Positions 26,588 to 36,084 of a stretch of 64,000 nt of DNA are shown piece after piece (the stretch's first letter is position 1; every line of letters begins with the position of its first letter). Source of the stretch: an uncultured Ruminiclostridium sp. (GTDB lineage Bacteria > Bacillota > Clostridia > Oscillospirales > Ruminococcaceae). The notes beneath the pieces were generated by a model, which searched no databases, had not been told where the DNA came from, and was given only the letters and a program-made list of their open reading frames with translations. The stretch is taken from the NCBI GenBank assembly GCA_934454635.1, contig CAKSFR010000002.1, positions 62,001 through 126,000 of the forward strand, read 5' to 3'. Position numbers and translations under genes: made by a program.

Positions 26588-27619
26588 ATGAGAGCATTAA
26601 AAAGAGCAATTTCCCTGTTTCTGGCGGGGATAACCGCGCTGACGATGATGTGTGTGGGGACGATCAGCGCGGGGGCGGACTTTACCGTTGATGGAAACAC
26701 TGTTAAAATCAAGCACGCAATAAGTGACGTCGACTGCTCGGATATTTTTATGTTTGCAATCGAATTTATTTGCAATAAAAAGAATTTTGTAATATTTTCA
26801 ATGAATTTAAGCAAGGGCAATACTATAATCTGGGAAACGTTTGAGGCTGCCGGTCCGGACACCGGAGATGATGTTTTAGGGTGGCTGGATTATCAGACTG
26901 TCAACGTTAAAAGCAGTTCGAGCAGCGTCGGTCCGGATTGGTCAACAGGATATCCAATAGGTTTTTCTGCCGAATATACAATAGAAGACGCCGAATATGC
27001 AAAGCTGATACAAACCGCTTCCGAAGTAAGAGTGTTCTATTATTCTATTTCGAAAAATACATGGCGTTATCAGAATTATTAGAGAAGCCCTGCAACCGGT
27101 TTGAACGAAAATACTCAGAGCTCCGATTCAAAAGATATCTCTACCCTCTCCGTTTCTTCAATCTCCAACCAGACCTACTCGGGCAAGGCGAAAACTCCCG
27201 ACGTGAAGATAAAGGACGGCAGCTATACGCTCAAAAAAGGCACGGACTATACGCTTTCTTATAAAAACAACAAAAAAATCGGCAAGGCGACCGTGACAAT
27301 TACGGGCAAGGGCAAATACAGCGGCACTAAGACGGCAACGTTTAAGATTGTCCCCAAGAAAACCACCCTCACCGTAAAGAAAACCGACGAAAAGTACACC
27401 TTTAGCTGGGACAAGGTTTCGGGCGTGGACAAGTATCAGATATACTACTCGACCGACGGAAAGAAGTACACGAAGCTCGCGAACGTTTCGGGCAAAAAGA
27501 CCTCTTGTTCGACTACAAAGCTTGACGAAAGCAAGACCTATTCGTTCAAGATACGCTCTTATAAAAAGGTAGACGGAAAAACGTATTACAGCAAGTATTC
27601 AAAAGTTGTGAAAAAGTGA
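26588..27619 (+). pseudogene. Secreted protein with FN3-like C-terminus, interrupted by an in-frame TAG
   Basis: One reading frame runs from ATG 26588 to 27619 apart from a single TAG at 27080-27082. The first 164 codons give a signal peptide (cleavage near ISAGA-D) and a small beta domain. Codons after the TAG encode SPATGLNENTQ, a repeat-type domain (YSGKAKTPDVKIKDGSYTL) and a fibronectin-III-like domain with Lys/Tyr-rich strands typical of clostridial surface proteins. Because both halves share one frame, a nonsense change (for example CAG to TAG) or programmed readthrough is more likely than two genes; the second half has no ribosome site. A strong promoter controlled by the divergent XRE gene drives it. 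Confidence 0.8.
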
Positions 27620-27622
27620 ACA

Positions 27623-27656
27623 AAAAATCCCGCAGGAATTTTCCCGCGGGATTTTT
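27623..27656. terminator. Bidirectional terminator
   Basis: AAAAATCCCGC and GCGGGATTTTT form an 11-bp stem between the secreted-protein gene and glnN. Both strands have T-runs. Confidence 0.85.
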
Positions 27657-27676
27657 GCTGTATTATCGGCGTTTTA

Positions 27677-29782
27677 TTAGTTCACGCTGAAAAGCAGCTC
27701 GCCGTAGGTCGGAACGGGCCAGAACTGCGCGCCTACCATTGTTTCGAGAGTGTCCACGATTTCGCGTATCTCGTTCATTTTCGCGAAAACCACGTCGCGG
27801 TAGTAGAGCGCAGTCTCGAGCACGTCCGAAAGCCCCGAAACCTTTCCGAGAGCGTCCGAAAGCTCGGCGTTTTTCGCGGTCATTTTCGCCGCAAGCGCCG
27901 AAATTCGGTTTGCAGCCTCGGTTTCTACCGACGCGTCGATTCCCGCGTTCTTCTTCGACAGAATAACGTCGCAGAGGAACTTCTGATACGCCATAACGGC
28001 GGGCGAATAATCGCGCGCGACCATTTGCAGGACTGTGTGCGCCTCGATATTTATTGTCTTATAATAATTTTCGAGGAGGATCTCGGTTCTCGCGTGGATC
28101 TCGCGCTCGGAGAACACCTTGTGGCGAGTGAAAAGCGAAATGCTCTTTTCGTCCTCGAAGTGCGGGATCGCGTCAATGCTCGTGGGCAGATTCGGCAGAC
28201 CCCTCTTTTTCGCTTCCTCGACCCACGCGTCGTCGTAGCCGTTTCCGTTAAAGATAACGCGGCGGTGTTCCTTAAAGGTCTTTACGAGAAGCTCGTGAAG
28301 CGCCGCTTCAAAGCTTTCTGCGGGAACTTTTTCAAGTTCGTCCGCGAACTGCATGAGAGATTCCGCAACGATAGTGTTTAAAATAATATTCGGCGTGCTT
28401 ACGTTGTGCGACGAGCCGACCGAGCGGAACTCAAATTTATTTCCTGTGAATGCGAACGGGCTGGTGCGGTTGCGGTCGGTCGTGTCCTTTTTGATTTTCG
28501 GGAGTGTAGAAACGCCGATATCGAAATAGCGGCTCTTTTCGGGGGAAACGGAGTCCTCGCCGCTTATAAGAACGCGGACGACCTCGTCAAGCTCTTCGCC
28601 TAAGAATATTGACATTATCGCGGGAGGCGCTTCGTTCGCGCCGAGGCGGTGGTCGTTGCCCGCGCCCGCAACGGAAAGGCGGAGAAGCTCCGCATAATCG
28701 TCAACGCCCTTGACTATCGCCGCGAGGAAGGTGAGGAACTGCGCGTTTTCAAGTGGGGAGTGACCGGGCTTCAGCAGGTTCTGACCGTCGTCGGTCGAAA
28801 GCGCCCAGTTGTCGTGCTTCGCCGAGCCGCTTACGCTGCTGAAAGGCTTTTCGTGGAGCAGGCACGCCATGCCGTGCTTTTTCGCCAGCTTCTTCATAAG
28901 CTCCATCATAAGCTGGTTCTGGTCTGCGGCAAGGTTCGCGGAAGCGAATATCGGCGCGCATTCGTGCTGTCCCGGCGCGACCTCGTTGTGCTTTGTCTTT
29001 GACGGAACTCCGAGCCGCCAAAGGCTTGCGTCGAGGTCCTTCATATAGTCCGAAACGCGCTGCTTTATCGAGCCGAAATAGTGGTCGTCCATTTCCTGCC
29101 CTTTAGGCGCGGGCGCGCCGAAAAGCGTACGTCCCGTATAACGCAGATCCTTGCGTTTTTCGTAAACGCTGTTGTCGATAAGGAAGTATTCCTGCTCCGC
29201 GCCGACGGTTACGTTCACGCGCTTCGCCGTAGTGTTTCCGAAAAGGCGGAGAACGCGCAGAGCCTGCTCGGAGATAGCGTCCATAGAGCGCAGAAGCGGG
29301 GTCTTTTTGTCGAGAGCTTCGCCCGTATACGAGCAGAACGCCGTCGGGATATACAGCGTGCTGTCCTTTACGAACGCGAACGAGGTCGGATCCCAAGCGG
29401 TATAGCCGCGCGCTTCAAACGTTGCGCGAATCCCGCCCGAGGGGAACGAGGAAGCGTCAGGCTCGCCCTTTATAAGCTCTTTCCCCGAAAATTCCATGAT
29501 GACCGTGCCGTCGCCCGTGGGAGAAATGAAGCTGTCGTGCTTTTCTGCGGTAATTCCCGTCATAGGCTGGAACCAGTGCGTGAAATGGGTCGCGCCCTTT
29601 TCGATAGCCCAGTCCTTCATTGCGGTCGCAACGCTTTCCGCGATAGTGCTGTCAAGCTCGCTGCCTGCGTTCATGGTTGCCTTTAGCTTTTTGAACACGT
29701 CCTTGGGCAGGCGGTTGCGCATTGTTGATTCGTTGAATACGTCCTCGCCGAAAATTCTCGGCACGTCGATACGGTCTGACAT
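27677..29782 (-). CDS. glnN: Glutamine synthetase type III
   Basis: 701 residues, as expected for GSIII (types I and II are 350-470). It ligates ammonia to glutamate with ATP, the main nitrogen assimilation step. Diagnostic parts are [16 protein letters not shown] at the N-terminus, [54 protein letters not shown] and [23 protein letters not shown] before ATG 29782 defines the start; the longer frame would begin inside the leader. A consensus promoter at 29882-29910 and a leader hairpin pair indicate transcription attenuation. Monocistronic. Confidence 0.97.
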   Translation of the reverse strand: MSDRIDVPRIFGEDVFNESTMRNRLPKDVFKKLKATMNAGSELDSTIAESVATAMKDWAIEKGATHFTHWFQPMTGITAEKHDSFISPTGDGTVIMEFSGKELIKGEPDASSFPSGGIRATFEARGYTAWDPTSFAFVKDSTLYIPTAFCSYTGEALDKKTPLLRSMDAISEQALRVLRLFGNTTAKRVNVTVGAEQEYFLIDNSVYEKRKDLRYTGRTLFGAPAPKGQEMDDHYFGSIKQRVSDYMKDLDASLWRLGVPSKTKHNEVAPGQHECAPIFASANLAADQNQLMMELMKKLAKKHGMACLLHEKPFSSVSGSAKHDNWALSTDDGQNLLKPGHSPLENAQFLTFLAAIVKGVDDYAELLRLSVAGAGNDHRLGANEAPPAIMSIFLGEELDEVVRVLISGEDSVSPEKSRYFDIGVSTLPKIKKDTTDRNRTSPFAFTGNKFEFRSVGSSHNVSTPNIILNTIVAESLMQFADELEKVPAESFEAALHELLVKTFKEHRRVIFNGNGYDDAWVEEAKKRGLPNLPTSIDAIPHFEDEKSISLFTRHKVFSEREIHARTEILLENYYKTINIEAHTVLQMVARDYSPAVMAYQKFLCDVILSKKNAGIDASVETEAANRISALAAKMTAKNAELSDALGKVSGLSDVLETALYYRDVVFAKMNEIREIVDTLETMVGAQFWPVPTYGELLFSVN

Positions 29783-29810
29783 TCCGTTATCCTCCTTAAA
29801 ATGAACAAAA

Positions 29811-29860
29811 TAAAAAAGGCGTTCCGACATAGCAAAGCTACTCAAAACGCCCTTGTTTTG
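29811..29860 (-). promoter_or_regulatory. glnN leader attenuator with hexaloop antiterminator-like hairpin
   Basis: On the minus strand, CAAAAC-AAGGGC-GTTTTG (29860-29843) is a 6-bp stem with a 6-base loop carrying A at position 1 and G at position 4, the ANTAR-target signature. It overlaps the left half of GGCGTT...AACGCC (29818-29823 / 29846-29851), whose hairpin is followed by TTTTTTATTTTG, a terminator. The two are mutually exclusive, as in antitermination. A clear second hexaloop hairpin is not seen. Confidence 0.55.
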
Positions 29861-29881
29861 CAAATGAGATATAGTGCTTAT

Positions 29882-29910
29882 ATTATATTCGCTTTTTGGG
29901 GAAATGTCAA
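29882..29910 (-). promoter_or_regulatory. glnN promoter
   Basis: A perfect TTGACA, 17 bases, TATAAT on the minus strand, giving a ~90-base leader. Confidence 0.85.
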
Positions 29911-29947
29911 CCGTGAAAGTGAACAAAAAATATTGTGCCGCCGCACA

Positions 29948-30157
29948 TTATTTATGGCGGCGCTTAACGACCTCGATAATAATTATTATGGTAAGCGCGG
30001 TAATTCCCGCAAGAATAAGCAGAAACAGCCATATCGGCATTATGCCGAAAGCCAGCTTGTCCTCTTCGGTGAAATTTTCGGCAGACGCGGCGAAGCTGAA
30101 TAAAAAAGCAGAAAAAAGCGCGCCGAAAGCACCGGATAATTTTTTAAAGAAATTCAT
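29948..30157 (-). CDS. Small secreted/membrane protein, unknown
   Basis: About 69 residues from ATG 30157. An N-terminal signal-like helix (GAFGALFSAFLFSFAASA) is followed by a short acidic segment and a C-terminal membrane helix (WLFLLILAGITALTIIIII) with a basic VKRRHK tail. AAAGGAAA precedes the ATG. It lies just upstream of glnN on the same strand, but glnN has its own promoter. No family recognised. Confidence 0.6.
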   Translation of the reverse strand: MNFFKKLSGAFGALFSAFLFSFAASAENFTEEDKLAFGIMPIWLFLLILAGITALTIIIIIEVVKRRHK

Positions 30158-30310
30158 TTCGCGGGATTTCCTTTCTGCACATTTACACATATAAATTTAT
30201 TTTATCGGAAACGCACACCCTTTGCAATAGTCAATTTAACCATATTTTCCCCGCAGATTTATGCAAAATAACATTTTCCTTGCAAAATCCGCCGAAAAAT
30301 CCGTCCACTC

Positions 30311-30339
30311 TTGCAATTTATTCCAAAATAGGGCATAAT
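30311..30339 (+). promoter_or_regulatory. prmA promoter
   Basis: TTGCAA, 17 bases, CATAAT, about 34 bases before the ATG. Confidence 0.65.
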
Positions 30340-30372
30340 AGAAAAAGAGTGAAAAGGAAGGACATACATATT

Positions 30373-31338
30373 ATGAACTTTATGCAGGTTGATATCTACA
30401 CAACATCGGAGGCGGTGAACGTCCTTGTCATGCAGCTTTCCGAGCTTGGAATAAACGGCTTCGTTATCCATGACAGCGCCGATTTTGAGGAGTTTCTGTC
30501 GGATAAGACAATGAACTGGGACTATATCGACGACGATCTTATGGGACTTAAAACCGCGCCCACATATATCACGCTCTATCTTCAGGACAACGGGCAGGGG
30601 CTTGAAACGCTCACCGAACTGAAAGGCGCGCTCGCGGAGTATAAGCGCCGCGACGAAACGTTCTACGGCTCGCTTGAAGTTCGGGTGAACAGCGTCCGCG
30701 AGGAGGACTGGGCGAATAACTGGAAGCAGTACTACAAGCCGTTCACGGTCGGCGAAAGGCTTCTGATAAAGCCGTCTTGGGAGGAAGCGGGCGACTGCGG
30801 CGGGCGCAGGATACTTGAGATCGACCCCGCTTCGTCGTTCGGCACGGGTCAGCACCACACGACCCGCCTTGTAATGGAGCGGCTCGAGGAGATAATAAAG
30901 CCCGGCGACCGCCTGCTCGACCTAGGCTGCGGAAGCGGCATACTTTCCATTGCGGGAATGCTGCTCGGCGCGAAGGAAGCCGTAATGGTCGATATTTTTG
31001 AGAATGCGGCGAAAACCGCGGCGGAAAATATGGAGAAAAACGGCTTCGGCGCGGATAAGTACCGCGCGTACTGCGGAAATATAATCGACGACGGCGCGCT
31101 CCGCGAGAAGATAGGCGGGGGATACAATATCGTTGTTGCAAATATCGTCGCGGACGTTATAATCGCGATGAGCGGGCTTTTCCGCGGCTTTATGGCGGAC
31201 GGCGCGGCGCTTATCGTTTCGGGAATCATAACCGAACGTTTGCCCGAGGTGCTTGACGCGCTTACGGCAAACGGCTTCGCCGTTAAAAAAGCGTGCGAAC
31301 GCGAGGGCTGGAACGTTATGGTTCTGGCGGATTGCTGA
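30373..31338 (+). CDS. prmA: Ribosomal protein L11 methyltransferase
   Basis: 321 residues, normal for PrmA, which methylates L11 with S-adenosylmethionine. An N-terminal substrate-recognition domain (about 1-110) precedes a Rossmann methyltransferase with the family block DPASSFGTGQHHTTRL, SAM motif LLDLGCGSGILSIA, and NIVADVIIAM. ATG 30373 is preceded by AAGGAAGGA. It is 11 bases from the following glycosyltransferase gene, so they are probably co-transcribed. Confidence 0.95.
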   Translation: MNFMQVDIYTTSEAVNVLVMQLSELGINGFVIHDSADFEEFLSDKTMNWDYIDDDLMGLKTAPTYITLYLQDNGQGLETLTELKGALAEYKRRDETFYGSLEVRVNSVREEDWANNWKQYYKPFTVGERLLIKPSWEEAGDCGGRRILEIDPASSFGTGQHHTTRLVMERLEEIIKPGDRLLDLGCGSGILSIAGMLLGAKEAVMVDIFENAAKTAAENMEKNGFGADKYRAYCGNIIDDGALREKIGGGYNIVVANIVADVIIAMSGLFRGFMADGAALIVSGIITERLPEVLDALTANGFAVKKACEREGWNVMVLADC

Positions 31339-31349
31339 AAGGACTGAAA

Positions 31350-32375
31350 ATGGTTACAATAAGCGTATGCATGATTGTGAAAAACGAGGAGGAGCAACTC
31401 GGCGCGTGTCTTGAGAGTCTGCGCCCGATAGCCGACGAGATAATCGTCGTCGATACAGGATCGGCTGACCGCACAAAGGAGATCGCCGCCCGTTTCACCG
31501 ACAGGATATACGACTTCGCGTGGATAGACGACTTTTCCGCCGCGCGTAATTTCGCCTTTTCAAAGGCGAAAATGGACTACATATATACCGCCGATGCGGA
31601 CGAGCTGCTGGACGAGGCGAATATCCGCCGCTTTCTCGGCATGAAGCGCGCGCTTTTGCCGGAAATTGAGATAGTGCAGATGCACTACCTTAATCTTATG
31701 GAGCGGAACACCGCCTATAACTCGAAGCGGGAGCTGCGTCCGAAGCTGTTCAAGCGGCTTCGCACATTTGAGTGGATAAATCCCGTGCATGAGACCGTGC
31801 GGCTCGACCCCGTTATCTATAACAGCGACATTGAGATACAGCACCTCGCGAAGGGCAGCCACGCGAAGCGGGATTTTGCGACGTTCCAAAAAGCGCTGCG
31901 AAAGGGAATGCGGCTCGATAAAACGCTTCATTCCATGTATGCGAAGGAGCTTTTTATAGCCGGAGACGCGGAGGATTTCGCCGAAGCGGAGGATTTTTTC
32001 GCGAAAAGCTATTCGGACGGCTCGAGAACTCCCGACGAGCGGCGTGAAGCCGCCTGCGTGCTTGCGCGCGGTTACCGCCTTAGCGGAAGAACGTCGGATT
32101 TCTTTAAATTTATCCTGCGCGAAGCGGCGATCTGCCCGAGCAGCGAGATCTGCGCGGAAACGGGCGAATATTTTTATTCGCAGGGCGATTTCGCCGAAGC
32201 GCTTTGCTGGTTCAACGACGCGATATTTGAAACCGAAGCGGTAATTTCAGTATATGTAAAGGGAAAAGCTTCGCTGAATCGGCTTGCGGATTGCTATGAG
32301 CATACGGGCGAACCCGAAAAAGCCCGCGAATACCGCGAAATGGCGGAAAAATGGGAGCTTCCCGAAACGGTCTGA
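31350..32375 (+). CDS. Family 2 glycosyltransferase with TPR-like C-terminus
   Basis: 341 residues. The N-terminal GT2 fold starts VTISVCMIVKNEEEQLGAC, with VVDTGSADRTKEIA and the metal-binding DADE near residue 88, as in clostridial SunS/beta-glycosyltransferase relatives. The C-terminal ~150 residues are helical with TPR-like pairs (AEALCWFNDAI, LADCYEHTGEPEKAREY). No membrane helix is seen, so it is probably cytoplasmic. GAAAGGA precedes ATG 31350. Acceptor unknown. Confidence 0.88.
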   Translation: MVTISVCMIVKNEEEQLGACLESLRPIADEIIVVDTGSADRTKEIAARFTDRIYDFAWIDDFSAARNFAFSKAKMDYIYTADADELLDEANIRRFLGMKRALLPEIEIVQMHYLNLMERNTAYNSKRELRPKLFKRLRTFEWINPVHETVRLDPVIYNSDIEIQHLAKGSHAKRDFATFQKALRKGMRLDKTLHSMYAKELFIAGDAEDFAEAEDFFAKSYSDGSRTPDERREAACVLARGYRLSGRTSDFFKFILREAAICPSSEICAETGEYFYSQGDFAEALCWFNDAIFETEAVISVYVKGKASLNRLADCYEHTGEPEKAREYREMAEKWELPETV

Positions 32376-32415
32376 ACATTTTTGCGCCGAAAATAAAAAT
32401 TGAACTAAAAAACAC

Positions 32416-32444
32416 TTTATTTTTTTTTCAAGATGTGCTATAAT
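32416..32444 (+). promoter_or_regulatory. Promoter of soj-spo0J
   Basis: A TATAAT -10 with a weak TTTATT -35 at 17 bases, about 47 bases before the start. Confidence 0.5.
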
Positions 32445-32490
32445 AAAATGTGTATTATTATATGTTTTGGAAAATAAGGAGCAAGAACAG

Positions 32491-33285
32491 TTGACAACGA
32501 TTATTTCAATAGTAAATCAGAAAGGCGGCGTAGCGAAAACCACCACCGCCATAAATCTGAGCGCGTGCCTCGGGAATATGGGGCAGAGGGTTCTTCTCGT
32601 GGATCTCGACCCGCAGGGAAACGCGACCGCGGGCTACGGCTTTGCGGGTGCGGCAAAAAAGAACCTCGAATATACTACATACGACGTTATAATGGGCGAA
32701 GCGCGTCCCGCGCAGGCAATAATCAAGACGAAATTCAAAAACGTTTCGATAATGCCCGCGACCTCAAGCCTTGCGGAAGCCGAGGTAAGGCTTTTACAGT
32801 TTGAGAATAAGACGCTCTGTCTGAAAAAAGCGCTGCTTCAGATAAAGGACGACTACGACATTATTATAATAGACTGTCTGCCCTCGCTGGGAATACTCGC
32901 GCTGAATGGGCTTTCCGCCTGCGACAGGCTGATAATCCCCATGCAGTGCGAACCGTACAGTCTTGAGGGCGTGGCGGAGCTTCTCGCAACTGTAAAGCGC
33001 ATAAAGAAATCCAGTAACCGCGGGCTCCAGATAATGGGCATTGTTTTTACCATGCTCGATAAGCGGCTCACCGTAAACCGCGAGGTAATGCGGAGCATCA
33101 AGGCGAAGTTCCCCGAGGACACTATTTTCAAGACCGAGATACCGCGCAATGTACGCATTTCCGAAGCGCCGAGCCACGGCGAGCCTATCCTCTACTACGA
33201 CCCCGAATCAAAGGGCGCGGAGGCATATTCACGGCTCGCGAAAGAAGTCCTTAAAAAGTGCCGCGAAGCACAGGAAATGCTCTGA
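32491..33285 (+). CDS. soj: ParA-family chromosome partitioning ATPase (Soj)
   Basis: 264 residues with the deviant Walker A KGGVAKTTT, Walker A' VLLVDLDPQGNAT and the Walker B-type segment DIIIIDCLPSLG. It binds DNA as an ATP dimer and is switched by ParB, in chromosome segregation and initiation control. A TTG start at 32491 is chosen because AAGGAG lies 9 bases upstream; the TTG at 32467 precedes that site. spo0J follows 19 bases later. Confidence 0.95.
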   Translation: MTTIISIVNQKGGVAKTTTAINLSACLGNMGQRVLLVDLDPQGNATAGYGFAGAAKKNLEYTTYDVIMGEARPAQAIIKTKFKNVSIMPATSSLAEAEVRLLQFENKTLCLKKALLQIKDDYDIIIIDCLPSLGILALNGLSACDRLIIPMQCEPYSLEGVAELLATVKRIKKSSNRGLQIMGIVFTMLDKRLTVNREVMRSIKAKFPEDTIFKTEIPRNVRISEAPSHGEPILYYDPESKGAEAYSRLAKEVLKKCREAQEML

Positions 33286-33304
33286 TTGAAAGGAATACCG
33301 AAAA

Positions 33305-34150
33305 ATGGCGAAAAAAACAGGACTGGGCGACGTTTTTGACTCGATTTTCGACGACGACGGGCTTTTTGGCGGAGAAGAGAGCGGTTCGCCGCAGAAGCTG
33401 AAGCTTTCGGACATCGAACCGAACAAGAAACAGCCGCGAAAGACCTTTAACGACGAGGCGCTTAACGCCCTTGCCGAATCAATAATCGAACACGGGATAA
33501 TCCAGCCGCTTACGGTTCGTCCGTACGGCGGAGTTTATCAGATAGTCGCGGGAGAACGCCGCTGGCGCGCCGCGAAAATCGCGGGGCTTAAAGAAGTTCC
33601 CGTCCGCATTATGGAGCTTACCGACGAGCAGACGATGCAGATCGCGCTTATCGAAAATCTTCAGCGCGAGGATCTGAACCCGATAGAAGAAGCCCTCGGT
33701 TATCAGCAGCTTATCGACTCGTTCGGAATGAAACAGGACGAGGTCGCAAAGCGCGTCGGAAAGGCGCGTTCGTCGATAACGAACTCGCTGCGCCTGCTTG
33801 CGCTGCCCGACGACGTAAAGGAAAAGGTGCGGGACGGAGAACTTTCCGTGGGACACTGCAAGGTGATAATCGGTGTGTCCGGCGAAGAACGGCAGAGAGA
33901 GCTTGCGAACCGCGTTATCGCGGAGGGACTTAGCGTAAGAACGCTTGAGCGCCTTGCGAAGCAGACGGATTCCCCGAAAAAGCCGAAGCCGCCGAAGGAA
34001 ACTTTCCTTGTCGAAGCCGAGCTTAGCATGACTGATTATATAGGAAAACCCGTCCGCATAGAAAAAACAAAGGACAGGTACACGATGAGCATTGACTGCA
34101 AATCCGAGGAAGAGCTGCGCGAGCTTCTCGCGTTTATGTCAAAATCGTAA
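33305..34150 (+). CDS. spo0J: ParB/Spo0J chromosome partitioning protein
   Basis: 281 residues. The ParB N-terminal CTPase domain has IVAGERRWRAAK (the GERR box) and IALIENLQREDLNPIEEA. The helix-turn-helix (MKQDEVAKRVGKARSSITNSLRLL) binds parS and a C-terminal dimerisation region follows. It acts with Soj. No perfect parS palindrome TGTTTCACGTGAAACA was noticed in the window. GAAAGGA precedes the ATG. Confidence 0.95.
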   Translation: MAKKTGLGDVFDSIFDDDGLFGGEESGSPQKLKLSDIEPNKKQPRKTFNDEALNALAESIIEHGIIQPLTVRPYGGVYQIVAGERRWRAAKIAGLKEVPVRIMELTDEQTMQIALIENLQREDLNPIEEALGYQQLIDSFGMKQDEVAKRVGKARSSITNSLRLLALPDDVKEKVRDGELSVGHCKVIIGVSGEERQRELANRVIAEGLSVRTLERLAKQTDSPKKPKPPKETFLVEAELSMTDYIGKPVRIEKTKDRYTMSIDCKSEEELRELLAFMSKS

Positions 34151-34215
34151 CTTTCGGGCGCCGCCCGTAAAAAATCCACAAGGGAACAACATGATTAAAA
34201 TGAGAGGTATTGATT

Positions 34216-34719
34216 ATGGCTGTTAAGAAGAGAAACCCCGTTGCAACCGTTTTTACCGTGATAATTCTCGCGGCGCTCGCCTATGTGCTTTATTATGCGC
34301 TCATTCTCACCACGCAGGCGGGGCCCGAAGCGGAAAAAATGTCCGAACGCGCTAAAAACCGTATAATAGCTGAAGCGCCTGCGGATATTTCGTCAATAAG
34401 CTACGACGACCTTTGCGACGCGTACAAAGAGGCGATAACCGAAGCGGAATTTAACGCGGTAAAGAACAAAACCGCGCCCGACGAGGATACCCTTGCGCTT
34501 TTCGAGAAGATCAACGCCGTCGATTCCGAACCCGGCTTTTTGCAGGGCGCAGCGACCTATTACTGCGGAACGGAAGAAAGTCCCGTTACGGGAATTATAA
34601 AGATAAAGGGTATACAGTACGAGGTGAAGCAGTCTATCTCGTTTGCGCCCGAGTCTTTTACGTTCACGCCTAAAATTTACAAGTGGAAGGTAACCGCAGA
34701 GCGGCTGACCTTTGCATAA
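34216..34719 (+). CDS. Membrane-anchored protein of unknown function
   Basis: 167 residues from ATG 34216 (GAGAGG lies 8 bases upstream; an in-frame TTG at 34210 is too close). One N-terminal helix (VFTVIILAALAYVLYYALIL) with a basic start points the ~130-residue rest outward. That part is mixed alpha/beta (DDLCDAYKEAITEAEFNA ... GIQYEVKQSISF). It lies between spo0J and serS. No family recognised. Confidence 0.65.
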   Translation: MAVKKRNPVATVFTVIILAALAYVLYYALILTTQAGPEAEKMSERAKNRIIAEAPADISSISYDDLCDAYKEAITEAEFNAVKNKTAPDEDTLALFEKINAVDSEPGFLQGAATYYCGTEESPVTGIIKIKGIQYEVKQSISFAPESFTFTPKIYKWKVTAERLTFA

Positions 34720-34769
34720 AATTAAGAGAACGTTCGCGTTCTCAGCAAAAAAAGAAAGGAATTACAGCA

Positions 34770-36062
34770 ATGCTGGACATTAAATTCTTACGCGAAAATC
34801 CCGATATTGTAAAGGAAAATATCAAGAAAAAGTTTCAGGACTCAAAGCTCCCGCTGGTTGACGAGGTAATAGCGCTCGACGCCGAAAACCGCAAGGCTCA
34901 GCAGGAGGCGGACAGCCTCCGCGCGGACCGCAACCGTATTTCCAAGGAAATAGGCGCGCTTATGGGTCAGGGCAAAAAGGACGAAGCCGAGGAAGCGAAG
35001 AAGAAGGTCGGCGAATTTTCCGCGCGCCTTGCCGAGCTTGAAAAGCTTGAGGAGGAATATGCGGAAAAAATCAAGAAAATCATGATGATCATCCCGAATA
35101 TCATCGACCCGTCCGTTCCGATAGGCAAGGACGACAGCGAGAACGTCGAGGTGACCAAGTACGGCGAGCCTTATGTTCCCCCGTTCGAGATTCCTTATCA
35201 CACCGACATTATGGAGAAGCTTCACGGTATCGACCTTGACGCGGCAAGACGTGTTGCGGGCAACGGCTTCTACTATCTTATGGGCGATATCGCGCGCCTG
35301 CACAGCGCGGTCATCTCCTACGCACGCGATTTCATGATAAACCGCGGCTTTACCTACTGCGTTCCGCCCTTTATGATAAGAAGCAACGTCGTTACGGGCG
35401 TTATGAGCTTTGCGGAAATGGACGCTATGATGTATAAGATCGAGGGCGAGGATCTCTTCCTTATCGGAACGAGCGAACACTCCATGATAGGCAAGTACAT
35501 TGACACTATCGTTCCCGAGGAAACTCTCCCGCACACGCTCACAAGCTATTCTCCCTGCTTCCGCAAGGAAAAGGGCGCGCACGGCATTGAGGAGCGCGGC
35601 GTTTACCGTATCCACCAGTTTGAAAAGCAGGAAATGATCGTTATCTGCAAGCCCGAGGACAGCATGATGTGGTTCGACAAGCTCTGGCAGAACACGGTTG
35701 ATCTGTTCCGCTCGATGGATATTCCCGTAAGAACGCTTGAATGCTGCTCGGGCGACCTTGCCGACCTTAAGGTGAAGTCGTTCGACGTTGAGGCGTGGTC
35801 GCCCCGCCAGAAGAAGTATTTCGAGGTCGGAAGCTGTTCTAACCTCGGTGACGCGCAGGCTCGTCGCCTGAAGATCCGCGTAAGCGGCAAGGACGGCAGA
35901 AAGTACCTCGCTCATACACTCAACAACACGGTAGTAGCTCCTCCGAGAATGCTTATCGCATTCCTCGAAAATAACCTCAACGAGGACGGAAGCATTCGTA
36001 TCCCCGAAGTTCTCAGACCTTATATGGGCGGAAAGAGCGTAATTGAAGTACCCGAAAAGTAA
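34770..36062 (+). CDS. serS: Seryl-tRNA synthetase
   Basis: 430 residues. An N-terminal antiparallel coiled coil (about 30-110) that grips the long arm of tRNA-Ser is followed by a class II catalytic core: motif 2 around FRKEKGAHGIEERGVYRIHQFEKQEM and motif 3 NNTVVAPPRMLIAFLENN. The serine-site box usually written TAE reads GTSEHSMIG, and motif 2 keeps GAHG where many bacterial forms have a shorter loop, marking a divergent branch. GAAAGGA precedes ATG 34770. A small hairpin (GAGAACG-TTCG-CGTTCTC, 34726-34743) lies in the leader; no T-box is recognised. Confidence 0.95.
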   Translation: MLDIKFLRENPDIVKENIKKKFQDSKLPLVDEVIALDAENRKAQQEADSLRADRNRISKEIGALMGQGKKDEAEEAKKKVGEFSARLAELEKLEEEYAEKIKKIMMIIPNIIDPSVPIGKDDSENVEVTKYGEPYVPPFEIPYHTDIMEKLHGIDLDAARRVAGNGFYYLMGDIARLHSAVISYARDFMINRGFTYCVPPFMIRSNVVTGVMSFAEMDAMMYKIEGEDLFLIGTSEHSMIGKYIDTIVPEETLPHTLTSYSPCFRKEKGAHGIEERGVYRIHQFEKQEMIVICKPEDSMMWFDKLWQNTVDLFRSMDIPVRTLECCSGDLADLKVKSFDVEAWSPRQKKYFEVGSCSNLGDAQARRLKIRVSGKDGRKYLAHTLNNTVVAPPRMLIAFLENNLNEDGSIRIPEVLRPYMGGKSVIEVPEK

Positions 36063-36084
36063 TCGACCTGTTCAGGAGGGACGC

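Noticed and set aside
27101..27619. Second half of the secreted protein as a separate gene
   Set aside because: It has no ribosome site or signal peptide and is in the same frame as the first half, so a single interrupted gene is simpler.
34842..35915. 357-codon minus-strand open frame
   Set aside because: Antisense shadow of serS.
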